Shown: one piece after another, positions 10,700 through 23,458 of the stretch
Position numbering within the stretch: the stretch's first letter is position 1
How the letters are laid out: every line of letters begins with the position of its first letter
Source of the DNA: Thermothelomyces thermophilus ATCC 42464
Taxonomy: Eukaryota; Ascomycota; Sordariomycetes; Sordariales; Chaetomiaceae
Length of the DNA stretch: 64,000 nucleotides
Direction of reading: 5' to 3'
Assembly (NCBI RefSeq): GCF_000226095.1
Contig: NC_016476.1
Location: 2,480,001-2,544,000, forward strand
Translations under genes and position numbers: made by a program
The notes under the pieces: generated by a model
Database searches by the model: none
What the model saw: only the letters and a program-made list of their open reading frames with translations
Told to the model about the DNA's origin: nothing

Positions 10700-12584
10700 A
10701 TGACCAATCTTCCCCGATTTCACCGGCGCAAAAAGGATGTCGCCCCGCCGACCCTGATTACCAGCAACCTGCCGGGCAAGTCAACGCCGTCTTCGGCCGA
10801 TCTACCGCCCAGTTCGCCGAAGCGGTCTTTCCAGAAGCTCAGTCGTTTTAGAGTGTTCCATCGCTCGTCGGGCAAGCGGGCGCGCGACTCGCCCCCGGCG
10901 TCGCTACCACACTCCCCGGCTGGCGCACCGGTGCCGCCAGCAGACTACACCGATGGCCGCCCGGTGTCCCCCCTGTCGCTAAAGATGGAGGCAGCGAGCG
11001 ACGAGGTACAGAAACCGGCCAAACAGTACAAGATGCCTGCGTTCCTGGATTTGAGTGACGAAGGTGGGTTCTGTCCGGCTTTTACCCCATGCGCTGTCAC
11101 CCGCCTCCCGGCTGACTCGGCGGAAAATCGCAGAGATCGAGAACAGGTTCTCCGAACTTGTATGGCGCGAGCGTAACCGGCTCATGCTCTCGGTCACCAA
11201 CCCGTCGCCCGACTTCCGGTGGGCGCGCGTGACGGGCCCGCACCTCAAGACCCTCGACCGGTATCTCAACATACAGCCGTGGCACAACAACCGGATCAAG
11301 CTGCGGGTTCCCGAGGGGCACGTCGACTACGTCAATGCCTCACCCATCGTCCTCGAGCCCTTGCCGTGTCCCACGCCCGACGGCCGCCCGGGCCCGGTCC
11401 GCGAACCGGACCGGTACATTGCCATGCAAGGGCCTAAGCAGGCGTCTATGGACCACGTCTGGAGGATGCTGGTGGAGCAGCTCGAAAGCCCGGGTGTTGT
11501 GGTGATGCTGACGGAGACGCACGAGGGGCACTTGGAGAAGTGCTTCCCGTACTTCCCGCGCAGCAAAGACGACCCGCCCGTCGAGGTCAACGAGCGAGAC
11601 GAGTTCGGCGACGGGTTCCGAGCTACGGTGCGGTGCGAGGGCATGGAGGAGACTCCAGCCGGCGACGCGATCGAGCTGCGAAAGCTCGTCATCCGTGTCC
11701 ATCCGCGGCCAAGGACACCGGCTCAATCCGAGCCCAGTCAGGGCAATTCCTCCTCCCCGACAGAATCTTCTTCCCAGCAGACCGCCGCTACTACTGAAAC
11801 CAACGAAGTCTCGCCTACGGACCAACAGCAAGAACGGGACCAGCAACCGAACGCTTCGGGGGAGGAAGGGTCTTACGAGGAAAAGATTATTTACCACTTT
11901 CTTTACAAGAACTGGCCCGATTTTGGCGTGCCTTCCCTCGACGACCTCGATTCATTTTTCACGCTGATGCGCCTCTCGCGCGAGAAGAACGCCTCTCCGC
12001 GAAACCCGCGCGTCGTGCATTGCAGCGCCGGCGTTGGTCGCTCCGGCACATTCATCGCGCTCGAGTATCTCATGCGCGAGCTGGAAGCAGGGGTCCTCGA
12101 GGATTGGGACGAGCGGGCTGCCGGCGCCGGCGCCGGCGCCGGCTCGAAGACTACACCGTCTCCTGGAAAGAAGGTGGATGAGAAGGAGGAGGAGGAGGAG
12201 GAGGAGGAGGCGGTGGAGGAGGAGCTGGACGGGGGAGAGGAAGGGAGGGAGCGAAGCAGCGAGAGCGGAAGCGGCGAGACGGAGGGCCCGGAACTGCAGC
12301 CGCAAGGGCAAGGGCCGGATCTAATCTTCGAGACGGTCAATTCGCTCCGGGAGCAGCGGCGCGCTATGGTGCAAGCCGAGTTGCAATACTTGTTCATCTA
12401 TAGGGTTCTGAGGCAGTTGTGGATTGAAAAGTACGGACCCCCACAGGCGGACGGGCAGGAGGAGGGAGAGGAGGGAGAGGGTGGAGGGGGCAAGGAAGTG
12501 ATGCCGGGTGCCGATGGGAAAGGTGATGGAGATGGGGAGCGAGCGGCTAAGAGGTTGGAGGTTGACCCATCTACTGAGCAGTAG
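10700..12584 (+). CDS. Protein tyrosine phosphatase with long acidic insert
   Basis: Classical Cys-based tyrosine phosphatase, probably acting on MAP kinases as do yeast Ptp2/Ptp3 and S. pombe Pyp1. Exons are 10700-11063 and 11134-12584 (phase 1), giving 604 residues. The first ~120 residues are Ser/Pro-rich and likely disordered. The catalytic domain starts near ENRFSELVWRERNR and includes NRIKLRVPEGHVDYVNAS, YIAMQGPKQ, the WPD loop (NWPDFGVP, about residue 381), the P-loop HCSAGVGRSG (about 417-426, nucleophile Cys near 418) and the Q-loop QRRAMVQAELQYLFIYRVL. All catalytic elements are intact. Two low-complexity insertions break the fold: a Ser/Thr/Gln-rich one (about residues 230-285) before the WPD loop, and an acidic one with GAGAGAG and a long Glu run between P-loop and Q-loop. 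The C-terminal tail is Gly/Glu-rich. Confidence 0.88.
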
Positions 12585-15500
12585 AGAAGGTTTGGCGGCC
12601 GGCGAGTTGGGGTTGGTATGGATAGTTGCTGCTGTCTTCCTCTTCCTTCTTGTCTTTTTTTTTCTTGTCTTTTTTTTTTTCTTCTCTAGCTTGACCGGGA
12701 ATATTAATGCATAGAGGCTACATGGGGCGGTGGCATATAGGTTCGTTGACGAGATGGGTTCCGTGGGGTAGGCGACGGGCGGGTGGCATAGAAGTCGAGC
12801 ATAGATGGATCATGAATATGGCTCCATTCTAACGACATTTTCTTTGGCGTGGTTCTCAGTTTAGCATACAACGTCAACGGCGTATCAACTTGCTGCCGAG
12901 GGATTAGTGTCACTTGACTGAGTCTGGGGTTAAGTGGCAATACATTGGGGAGTTCTAATTGTTTTGCTGCTCATGGCGAGTCCTCCGATGACTTATCCCA
13001 TTCTGTTGGCCATCTTACCCAGAACACCGAGTCTTCCCACCCGCAGCAGGCTATGACGCCTTTTGCTTCCTTTCCAGTCTACGAGCAAAAGCATGGGTTG
13101 GCGGGCTGTAAGATGAGGTGTTCCGCAGAATCTTTTCTTCCCATGTAGGTATGGATTAAGCTTCAATGCATCCTCCCACGAATCATAGCCATGGACGGCA
13201 TTTCTGTGTCGGAGGAGTTCTCCCCGAGTCAGTCACTCCTTTTAGAGCAGGCCTGCTTGGGAATATCTCGGCGGGAAATTCTGAAGCCTCTCCAAAGGAA
13301 CCTTATACTACTACCTTGACATGCTCATATCGAGAAGACCCTCCGTGTACGGAGGGTCATAGTCGAATACGGAAGACGAAATGGACAGGCGGAAAAGCCG
13401 GGCATCTTACCCGGTGGCTTGCAGCAAACTCCCCTTGCAGTCACAGACAGACAACCATGGTTGTAGTTCAGGCACACATCCGCCTGGATCACACGCCCAA
13501 TAAGGGCATCGGATATTGGTGCAGAGGCTTGCCTTGTTACCTCTTTCAGTACAAAAAAGAAAAAAAAGAAAAAGAAAAAAACTTCGTGTTCCAACAGTGG
13601 TGAGTGGATCAATTCAAGAGGCGGCCGCTAACCTTACTATGTGGCCCTGTCCCTTGAAAGTTGAATCGGATCGCTCTTTCTTCACGCTGAGGAGGGCCGT
13701 ATCAACCCGTTACTGCAGGACTTTTGACTGTGACTGGGAGGCGCTGTGTGATTGACAGGTTGGCTTCGCTGACCGCTAAACACAATCGGGTTCGACTGGG
13801 ACGTCTCAGCATTCCCTGTTCCCTGCGCATCGATCAACATCTCAATACCTGCTACGTACGCCGTACCTTATGCTCTCGGACATAGCAAGTGTGCGCTAGG
13901 TTAGTAGTGCCTTCAAGGCTGTTTACAACCCGGACGTATGTAGGCCTCCCAGACATCGCACAAGGAAACGGCACTCTTAAGGACTGAGGTGTTCCTGATA
14001 GAGGACCCCTACGATGTAGTGTAAAGTATCTAGATGGATTAGCTGCCGTGGTCCCACCATGTTCGGCACGGCTCGCCTCGAGCTGTGTCTCGCAATCCCA
14101 AATTTCCCTCGGATGGTGTCGTCACTGACCGCTAAGTGGCGCGACACTTCCGCATAATCATGTCTTGCCTTTCTTTCCTTTTTCTGTTTTTCCTTTTCTT
14201 GTTTTTTCCTTTTCCTTTCTTCTTTCTGTTATTTGCGTGGCTTGGCTTACTCATGCCGATACCGGTAAAGAATGCTCATATGGGACTGTGTACCTACGAA
14301 GCAGGTACCTTACCTAAAGAACATGCATTTCGCAAAATAATTGTTCCAAACTCCGTATACCCACCCCTTACCATCGAAGAAATACTGTTCCTTCCAGGCT
14401 CGCAAATAGAACAAGCTCTGTAACGGTAAGGTAGCATTACCGTGGCGCTAAACACAGCTCGGCAGGTAGTGCACACTAGTCGAGGTCGAGAGGTGGCAGG
14501 AACGGCCCACTCAAAGCATGTAGTGTACGGACCGTAGTAGGGCAGGTTCTCGGGCCGTTACGGCTAAAATTGGTCTGTCGAGCCGTTGCGCTAGTTAGCG
14601 TTGATGCCGCATGTGTCATCGCTTGTTTGACCACGCTCGGCAATGCAACAATGGGCGAGTGGTCAGATTGCACAAGTGTGCCAGATTGTGTGCATTTTTA
14701 CCATGCGGTACCACCATTATGTAACAAGTACGGAGTACGGATTACTCACAGTACGTACCAAAGTACAAAGTGTATGTGCTCGGTCATTTCAGCTTACGCC
14801 AAAGACACAGGAACTTTGTTGGTCGAATACCTTCATCATATGACTACTCCGTACGGTATCGCCCAATTGAAAACAACAGTCTCCCGTTTGACCGACGGAG
14901 AGTCCGGTAAGGTGGCTTAGTGTAGGTTAGGCAAGACGGGGCAGTTCTAGGACAGGTTTAGGCCTTGCACAGTAGTGTAAAAGGGTTGGAACAACAAGGG
15001 TTTTGAATTGAGGCATGGACCCCGGGTGTGTTGGGTGAGTTGCTAGACAGGGGGGTTGATGGTGACCTCGGAGAAAAAAAAAAGAAACACATGAACATAC
15101 AGGGGAGGGGCGGGGGGATTTAAAAAGTGAAGAATTAGTTGGAAGCAAGAGAAATTGCCGAAAAGAGAGGAAATTTGAAAGAGAGAAAATGGTAAAGGAG
15201 TCTTCAGACGGAGGGAGCGCGAAGATCCTTAGGACAGAAAATCCAGAGCCCCGGCTCTCCTGAGGAAGTCTCGTCGTCCTCTCACCAAACTTTGTCCTGC
15301 CACGTCCTGCATTCCGTACGCCGCAAAACGGCAGGGAGCAACGGATACACTAGAACTCTCAGCAACGGTCTCACGGCGTCCACGGGCCCATCCGTCTCAG
15401 CATTCCAATTGCGCAGTAGTGCGCGGCCCCCAATCCCGCCTTGCCGGTCACAGCCAGACTTGGTCACTCAAAGACCTCGTGAACACGGTGATTGCACGGC

Positions 15501-17292
15501 AGTCGGCTCGGTGAAGGCCGTCGCACAATTCGCAGCTTGGAGCCTGCCAAGTCCGCACTCCTGGGGTGCCTCCAACCTGGCGGCTCGAGCGGGGTGGGGC
15601 AACACGCTGATTCCCACGTGGGGACCCAGGCGTTCAGGCGCCAAATTCGTCCTGTTAGTTACTATGTACTCCGTACAGCGGGCGTCCGCTCCGGGAGATG
15701 AAGGTCTCTCACCCTGCACTTGTCTCCCTTCGCTGCCAGATCGGGCCAGGCGTGAGCCGACCCAGCGCTGCGATTTATCCTGCATTCCCGAGGGCCGAGA
15801 TTCGGCTTTCTTGTCAGCGTAGACGCGATGAGGGGAGATGAGCAGCTGCAGAAATAACGATCGCAGAGAGCGGGTGATGTGATGAAAATCAGGGTAAGCT
15901 GCATCGAGGGACGGTGCAGGGCGGGTGCAGCCATCCGAGGGCCTAGCCTGGCGCGGAAATAGTAAACACTCCCGTTGGGAAGCTTTCATCCCACCGTGGT
16001 TGCTTGGAGGACAGCCACCAAAAAAGCAAGGCAGGGCCAACAAGCCCACAGCGAACAGCGGAAAGCCCTTGCTGTTTGTCCCATTGCCTACACTCGCTCG
16101 CCGTACCCCAGCCCTCATTCTCACATTTGGGAGCTCAGTCCGCAACAGGCTACGGCGGATAGCGGTTTCCAGGGCAGTTTGACAGGAGCGGCGCTGAGAT
16201 GAATCTCATGGCCCGATTCCTTCACTAGCATTGCTCCGAAGGGCAGGCTCCATCAAAAAGGTCGCAGTCCCCAATTGCCCCACCGCGACAAGTACGCTAC
16301 TAGTAAAGAGAGCGCGCGCACAACGGTCCGGGAAGGCCGGGATGGCCAGATTAGGCAAAGTACTAGGTAGCGCTGGAACCCACAGTGGTGCTTTCTTTTC
16401 GTTCTGGAAGGATTCTTTAAGAGGACCCGATCAGCCCTGCAGTCAAGAAGGTCTTCCAGACCTCGCTTCTCGGGACCTTGGTTCTTTGGTCGTTGACCTC
16501 AATCCAGCACGGCTCCTCTCGACATTTCGGAGTATCCATTGGCCTGCCAGCCCTTGGGTCAGCACGACGGTGCATTTCTATTCTCGACATCTCAGCCCTT
16601 TCTTACACAGTCGAGTATCTGGGTTGTGAAGTTGTTCCCACCACGGGTCCCTTCAGCACGCTGCGCCGGGCGCAGGCCACACAGGGCGGGGCATTTTTTT
16701 TTTTTTCCATCGCTTGGCCGGGATTCTGCAGGCGCCGCCATGGCTCGCGATAACTCGTTCCGAGGTTATTGAATCCTCGTCCGAATCCCGAAATCAGCGC
16801 CGAAAAGAAGAAAAGCAGCCGGAACCGCACCTGCGGCTTCTCAGCGCGTGCATCTTTGGGGAAAACTGGAGAGGCACGAGACCAGGCCTTCGGATCTGAC
16901 GTGCAGCAATTCAAGCAATCCTCAAGCGAACCTAACCAACCCCCCTCCCACAGTCATTGGAGCGCATTGTGTAGTCTGGTCATTTCGCGCTCTCGACTTC
17001 CGAGGCACCGACTTGACTGACGATTGCCGTTCGCTTCATTGAGCGTCCGGCCGCTGATTTACCGCCTCGAGACTCTGCGCGCAACAGAGGCCCCTCCTGA
17101 TCCTTATTGCGGCTTACCCCATCCTGGTCCGATCCCGTCGCAACCCGACCGAGCGCTGTCTGAGGGAGGGAAGCATCCATCACGGATCCGGGCGAGCGAG
17201 CTGTTTGCCATCTTCTCCCGGGCTTACACCTATCAGCGATCCGACTCCAACCGAGAGAACAATGACGATTATTCAATAACGCTGCCCCGATC
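12585..17292. other. 4.7-kb stretch without a supported gene
   Basis: This is the longest gap in the window, between the phosphatase and LST7. It holds T-rich tracts (about 12655-12680 and 14165-14230), an A-rich tract (about 13549-13580), three TACTCCGTA/TACGGAGTA motifs (14729, 14845, 15667) and many GTAC-rich words at 13850-14900. Open frames up to 225 codons exist (for example 16145-15468 on the minus strand), but they show no domain, no consistent codon bias and no plausible splice partners. It probably contains the LST7 promoter and leader. A non-coding RNA cannot be excluded. Confidence 0.55.
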
Positions 17293-19311
17293 ATGACGTC
17301 AATTGTGAGTTTGGTGTGCCCCTCCCCCCTCCCATCCCCCCTCGTTCCTTCTGGCCCTCCATACCTTCCACACAAGGACATGGATGCGGCAACGAAAGGG
17401 AAGGCGTCAATCAGTCGTTTGGTGGGCCTTGTCGCACTTTTCCCAATGTAACCCCGACACCCTCACCGCCTCAGATCCTGCCCCTTGTTTTCGGGCGAGT
17501 GCGTTCGACAGGCGCAAGGCTGCCTGCTGTACCCGCACGTCGGCGCAGCTGGGCCCCGGCATTGTCCAAACGTCACTGAGTGCGGCCCTGTGATCTGAGC
17601 TCGAGACGCTCCCACGTGCGGCGGTCCCGAGGCGTTGGATTGGGGCTATATCTGCGCAGCGCTTGGTGCTCGGGTCCAAGTTGAACCCGACCAGGCTGCA
17701 TCCCGTTCAAAACGGCCCTTTCTCCCCCTTCCTTGTTGGCCTTACCATGATGCGCATGCGCACGAACCCTTCCCCTTTTCAAACATACCAGATTCCATCC
17801 AAAGCTTGGAGGAGATGCGACACATGATGCTAATCTGCCCTTTGCAGCTTTGTTTAGCGCACTATTGTGACCTCCATGGGCCGACGCCCCTGATGGTCAC
17901 GGAGGGCCTTCCAGTCCCTTGCAGCATCTGTGACGAGGCTCCTCCCGGTCCTGCCTCTTCGCGCGACAAGTCTGACCCAAAAGCCCCAAGTTCGGGCGAA
18001 TCTTCACATGTAGCCGCCATCACGGAAGCCCTCCGCCGCATCAACTTCTCCGAAGCTCAGCGGAGCTCGTCTGAGCCTGTCACGGAACAGGAAGCCCAGT
18101 CCCGCCGCGCCTCCATACGGCAGGCGGCTCGGGCAGCTGCTGCCTCAACTACCGGCTCTGCCATCGAGACCCCTCCTCAGAGCCCGTGTCTCGCCCCAGG
18201 CCCTGGAGCGCAGCAGCAGAAACCGCGACAGGATTCTGGCTTCCGCAGAACCTACGACGAATATGTGACGCGGCGCGCCGGTCCATGTGACAACTGCGCC
18301 CTGACTTTACCTAAGCGACAGGAAAATGGCAAGGACGTAAGCACGGGGTCGCGGCCTGACCGAGGTCCTACCCTGAGGACGCGAGCTCCATATGCGCGAG
18401 TATTTACAGGAGTCGATAACCATATGTCACCGCCGACGTCCCGGTCATCCTCGTCGGCCCCGTCTGAAGACGAGTCCGGCAACCAGCAACGTCCACCATC
18501 CCACCGTCGAACCGGGACTGGCCTCTCGGTGACCTCTCGTTCCAGCGGCACCTCTGACAGCGCGAGTGCCAACTCGCACATGCACTTTCTCGACTACACG
18601 TCGACTCACGAGCCCCTTGCGCCCGAATCCTTCTCCCTTGTTCGCGCATCGTGTTTGCGCACGCTGTCATTGGAGACTCTCCCCCGCGCGCCAGCGACAA
18701 GCCCCGCTGCCGCCGGAGCTACCATGCCCACCCCAAGCGGCTCGCCAAAAAGCCCGGCCTATGTCACGACTCACAGCATCGGCTCGGCCGCGTCAGGTGG
18801 TTCAATCTTCTTCGGCGACCGAAAGGTCGGCTATACCACAGCCTACATCTTCCGAGTTCCCGACGTCCATGCTCGCGGGCACAAACGCGTCTACGCCTTC
18901 TTGGCGCTTAGCACGCACCCGGAGCCCACTGCCGTCAAGACTTTTACCTTTCTTTCTTCCGCCTTTCGGGACATGGCTTCTTGGATCCAGGAACTCGCAG
19001 AGGCAGAAGCCGAGCGCGCCCTTGCCGAGTCGACCGGCTCGTCAGGAAACAGCCCGGTCGCCCCCGGCCCGGGATACGGGAGCTTCCACTCTGAGCCGGT
19101 CGCGCCACCCGTCTCTGGGGGTAACAGTAGCTTCCTGACGGGAGGCATTGGCGGCCTGTCGCGGCGAATGGGTGGCGGCTTTGGAGGCTCCGGGGTTGCT
19201 CTCAAACAGCGCGGACTGGCGGAGCTAGTCGGGCTGCCCGACTTCTTCATCGAGCTGCATGCCAAGTTTGTCCGGTTGTTACTCGAGATTGGAGTTATGG
19301 TTGGGTCGTGA
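17293..19311 (+). CDS. lst7: Folliculin homologue Lst7 (longin-domain part)
   Basis: Orthologue of folliculin/Lst7, which with Lst4/FNIP acts as a GTPase-activating module for Rag GTPases (Gtr2 in yeast) at the vacuole in TORC1 amino-acid signalling. Exon 1 is only 12 nt (17293-17304, MTSI). The phase 0 intron is 17305-17847, and exon 2 is 17848-19311; the product is 491 residues. Splicing gives MTSILCLAHYCDLHGPTPLMVTEG, matching the folliculin N-terminus (human ALCHFCELHGPRTLFCTE), which strongly supports the distant tiny exon. Conserved blocks are CDNCALTLP, FSLVRASCLRTLSLE, VGYTTAYIFRVPD, HKRVYAFLAL and RGLAELVGLPDFFIELHAKFVRLL. Ser/Pro-rich linkers separate them. The protein ends just after the longin domain, so the C-terminal DENN half of animal folliculin is absent, as in yeast. 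An in-frame ATG at 17635 inside the intron would give another N-terminus. Confidence 0.82.
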
Positions 19312-20554
19312 ACCCCAGCAAGCCGCAGCGGACAACCTCTGTCCTGTCCTTTGGAGGATTTGCGGCGGTCTCGATGATGGAGGCAGGCAGCACAACACTC
19401 TGCCATGCTCCCTGCTCCACCTACTCTGCCTGCTCCGCCTGCTTCGACCGCTTCGACACAACAACAAGCCTTCACTTCTACCTCACAACCTTGTTAGTAG
19501 AAGGTTGGTTTTGTGCAAACCACCTACCGCGCGGCCGAAAGATTTGCATCACAATTGGAACAAGCACTGGACTGGGTCATGGATGCTGAGTCGATGGTTG
19601 GTTCCACGCCCCGGCTCCCGATCCTGGCGCCTCTTCTCTATGTGCTACAACCTTGAACAATCACAACACGAGGTTCTCAGCTCCAACCTACTATCCCAAG
19701 CAACGGGACACACAAATCTCAACATAATCACGGGTTTAGACGGATATCAGGCGCTAATAGAAGGCTGAGGCTGGATGCGGGAATGGACTACTTGCATTAG
19801 GGATACATGCATTTGGGAGGGAAAGGGATATCAGTGGGACCTGCATTGATCGTCACATAATTCTGCACAGAGGGCGTGGCTGATGTCGTTCTTCTATGAA
19901 TATCCAAGAACAAGAGGGAGACGAGCGAGCAAGGAGGAGTTTGGTCTGGGCAGCCGGGTGGCCTGTCGTTGTCGTCTTCCTCCATCGTTGCTGTCGTGCT
20001 CTTTTTCTTTCTTTGCTTTCGAACGCTGATACCCAGAGGAGCGGGAATGGGAGGGGAAGATGGTGCGGTTTTGATGGCTTCTGCTCGGCGGAACGAGCCG
20101 CTGTTTGTACTATATAATCTCTAGGGCTGCTGACGTTGTCGGCACCAGATCAAGATTCGAAGTATGTATGTCATGTTCTGTTGTGTATAGAAGAGATAAC
20201 CGACAGGCCTGTCACGCTACTGAATGCAAGGGGAACGTCCGGTTCTGACGAGGGAAACAAGGCCACGGGTATATTGAATCAAGGCGGGCTGGACTCTTTT
20301 GAATCTTACCAAGGTAAGGCCGTGCAGGCGTCCCCGCTCATGGCCTCGATGACCGATCAAAGAGCAAGCCGATTCGTTCTATGGTTTGCTACAGCGTGAT
20401 CCGGGTGGTGGTTTTTCTTTTTCTTTTCTGTACATGCATGCCGCGATCCACCTCCCCACGGCTTGTTGTCGTCTGGTATTCCGGTCCCCTCTTTCCAGTC
20501 CAGAGCTCATCTGATCCCCTCACCAACAGGGACAATCGAGTGGCCGTCGGTCGT
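19312..20554. other. Convergent intergenic region, no gene seen
   Basis: This is the 3' region of LST7 (+) and RPT3 (-). The sequence is of mixed composition with short open frames only. No RNA gene signature was recognised. Confidence 0.6.
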
Positions 20555-21890
20555 CTATTTATAGAAATCGAACTTGTTCTCGTCGCTCGACCCCTTGACC
20601 TGGCTGCTGTAGGCATCCTCGAGATCAGACTGGATGATGTTGTACCGGTTCTTGCGGACGGCGCGCAGGCCGGCTTCTTGCATGATGGCGGCGATGACGG
20701 CGCCGCTCAGCGGGTCGTTGCGCACAATCAGGCTGTCGAGATCGACCTCGGGCGCAAGGCTCATCTTGCTGGCAATGGTGGTGAAGATGAGACGGCGCTC
20801 GCGGCGGTCGCGCAAGCTGGGGAACTCGATCTTGCGGTCGAGGCGGCCCGGGCGGAGCAGGGCAGGGTCGAGCGTGTCGGCGCGGTTGGTCGCCATGATG
20901 ACCTTGACGTTGGCCGTCTGGTCGAAACCGTCCATCTGATTGAGCAGCTCGAGCAGGATGCGCTGGACCTCGCGGTCGGCGCCCGTCTGGGCGTCGAAGC
21001 GCTTGGTCGCGATGGCGTCGATCTCGTCAATGAAGATGATGGCCGGCGCGTTCTCGCGCGCCATCCGGAACACGTCTCGCACCATCCGCGGTCCCTCGCC
21101 GAGATACTTCTGCACGAACTCGGAACCGACCACCCGGATGAAGTTGGCCGTCGTCGAGTTGGCGACAGCCTTGACGAGCATGGTCTTGCCCGTGCCGGGG
21201 GGCCCGTACAACAGGACGCCGCGGGGCGGGTCGATGCCGATCTGCTTGTAGAGGTCAAAGTGTGTCAAGGGCAGCTCGACGGCCTCGCGGATCTCCTGCT
21301 TTTGCATGTCCAAACCGCCGACGTCCGCATATGTCACGTCGGGCTTCTCGTCGGCGTTGAGCATGGCAATCGACGAGTCGGCCTCGGGCGGGAGGATGTC
21401 CACGAGCGCGTTGGAGTGGCGGTGCAGGGCAACCGAGGAGGACGGCTTGAGGAGCTCGCGATCAAGCGTCGACAGGATACGGACGACATAGTTGGACCCC
21501 GTGCTAGACTGGACGATGCCGGTGCTGGGAGCAGGGTTAGGCAAGCGGGGTTGTTGGCGGTGCGGTTTTGCGGAGCTCGAACGGGGGGACTCACTTCTGA
21601 TCGATCGCTTCCATGAACTGACCGATGACTAGAGGTACGCTCTGGATGCGCTTGATCTCCTCCTGTGCCCGGACCAGTTCCCGCTTCAAGCTCCTCTGCT
21701 CATCCTTGATGTATTCTTCCTGCAGCTGGATGTACTCGAGTTGCCGTTGCAGCCGCTTCAGCGTCGCGTACTCATCGCCGCCTTCTGTTGGCACGCCCTC
21801 GAAGTTCTCGATACTAGGGATGGTCGAGGTGGTGTTCTTCTTGAGCGGCTGGGTGCTGTTGGTGGCGTTCTCGACCAGGACGTCACCCAT
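20555..21890 (-). CDS. rpt3: 26S proteasome regulatory ATPase Rpt3
   Basis: AAA+ subunit of the base of the 19S regulatory particle, which unfolds ubiquitinated substrates and feeds them to the 20S core. Exon 1 is 21890-21595 and exon 2 is 21524-20555; the phase 2 intron has a consensus GTGAGT donor. The product is 421 residues, close to the usual ~420-430. An N-terminal coiled coil ([17 protein letters not shown], about 46-62, continuing to ~85) precedes the OB-like region. Walker A is GPPGTGKT (206-213), Walker B is IIFIDEID (261-268), and the Arg-finger region is [13 protein letters not shown]. The C-terminus ends FDFYK, a hydrophobic-Tyr-X (HbYX) motif that inserts into the 20S alpha ring to open the gate. 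Splicing restores [16 protein letters not shown], the family sequence. The start MGDVLVENA is the first ATG in frame with a coding-like N-terminus. Confidence 0.95.
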
Positions 21891-23458
21891 TTTGACTGCT
21901 GTCTCGGCCTTGGCTGGCTTGTGTATAGTATTTAGCAGGGTGCGAATGACTGACGGACCGGGATCGATGCGGGATTTGTTGGCGTCAACGAGATCGGTGC
22001 TGTTGATTTGTGGTGCCTGCAATCGCAGATTCGGCGGTTTGTGTTGAAGTTGCTTCGGTGCCGTTCTGTCGCCTCGTTGCGTGCGCAGTCCAGCCTAGCC
22101 TGCGTTATCTTGGCGGTAGCCAAACAGTGGCTCGTCATCTGCCCGGAGCCTGAAGGCTGACCCACACACCGGTTTCCTTGTCAAGGTGAGGCGGCAGGTA
22201 GTGGTCCGTGCTTGTGCAGAGATCGGCCTTCCCACACTGTCCAACTGGTGTCGTGCGTTGTGGAGAAGGTATGGTTTATACTCCTTACAGTAGCACCTCA
22301 CATTCATAGCAAAGACCACTACGGTAGTAATACACCTGCAATCTCTACGGTTTTCCGTACACACATACAGTACATGAGGCTTGTGGCTCGCTACAAGCAC
22401 TCCTCGATAGCGACGTCCGTCTCATCAGCTGGCTTCCAGACCATATTGGAATGCCGAAGATCAAACTGATGTGGAGTTTCTTAATACGTCGAGGTACCCG
22501 CCATCGAATTGGGAGAGGATTGGCTCTCGTGATCTGCCTGTAACGTGAGGAGCTAGCGTATGAGTACCCGATAAGGCGACTGGGAAGTATCCACATGCTA
22601 TCGCTCGGCCGCTGCGTGGTGACTTGTAGTTGTGCACTTCCTCATTTACGACCTTGATGGCTAAGCTCAAGGTCTATCCAATTTCCGTTGCTGCATTGCC
22701 TTTATTACCATTCATCTGTACCGATTTCAACGTAGCTAGGCTTGCACTGAAATTCTAGGTACAAATCCATACATACCTTACCTTTGTTGGTACCTTATGT
22801 ACGGATTACATGCGTAGGTAGGCTCTGCAATCCCACGGCGAAGATCAGGGCGGGATGATGCCACCGTGAGCTGCGTTTGCTGTCATGACAGCAGCGCATC
22901 AGCCACCAACCGGCAGCAGCAGCAAGTGCTGGGGTCCTGGACAACGCCCGCGGGGAATGCCATGTGGTGAGTGACTCTGCCGCTTCCGTTGCAAGCATTG
23001 GTTGGTCCAACGGTCGTGCGCCTTGCCCGCTCCCTCACCACGCCCCAGTCCGTCTTATTAGTCACTAGTGTAGGCCGGAGATGTTGCCGGCCAGGGTGCT
23101 GCCTCTAGGCCTGGTTCCTCTCCACCTGCCTCTCAATCATCCAAAGCCCAGGCCATCCCTTTCCTTCTTTCCTACTCTTCCCTGCAGTCTGCATCTACCC
23201 CAGATTGTCGAAGCCCGCGGCCAGGAAAGTTGTCTCACTCCCCACCTCAGGGTCTGTCTCCAAGTTGCTTGTATTCCCAATTCTGCAACACCTGCCTGCC
23301 TGAGTTCATGGTCTCATCTCGCCGTGTCGCTCTGCACGTCCGCCCGGCAGCAGCAGCAGCACCAGTCCTATCGCACGCAATCGCCCATCGCCACTCGTGA
23401 CTGTGACCCTCTCGACGCATTTGCAACTTCACACACCCGCTGCCACCGATCATCATCA
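21891..23458. promoter_or_regulatory. Divergent promoter region, RPT3 / unknown protein
   Basis: It contains the RPT3 upstream region, a TAC-rich stretch near 22690-22815 and a C/T-rich leader at about 23090-23440 before the small gene. The frame of the small gene stays open upstream to an ATG at 23081. The Pro/Leu/Ser-rich translation there looks like a pyrimidine-rich 5' UTR rather than protein. Confidence 0.5.

Noticed and set aside
15468-16145. 225-codon open frame on the minus strand in the long gap
   Set aside because: No domain, signal or compositional character, no splice partners, and overlapping frames of similar length on the other strand.
20381-21616. 411-codon open frame on the plus strand
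   Set aside because: It lies antisense to RPT3, whose ATPase motifs are unmistakable. It is a GC-bias shadow.
23081-23458. Upstream ATG extending the unknown small protein by 126 residues
   Set aside because: The extension translates a C/T-rich leader into Pro/Leu/Ser low-complexity sequence, and the internal ATG at 23459 starts a better N-terminus.
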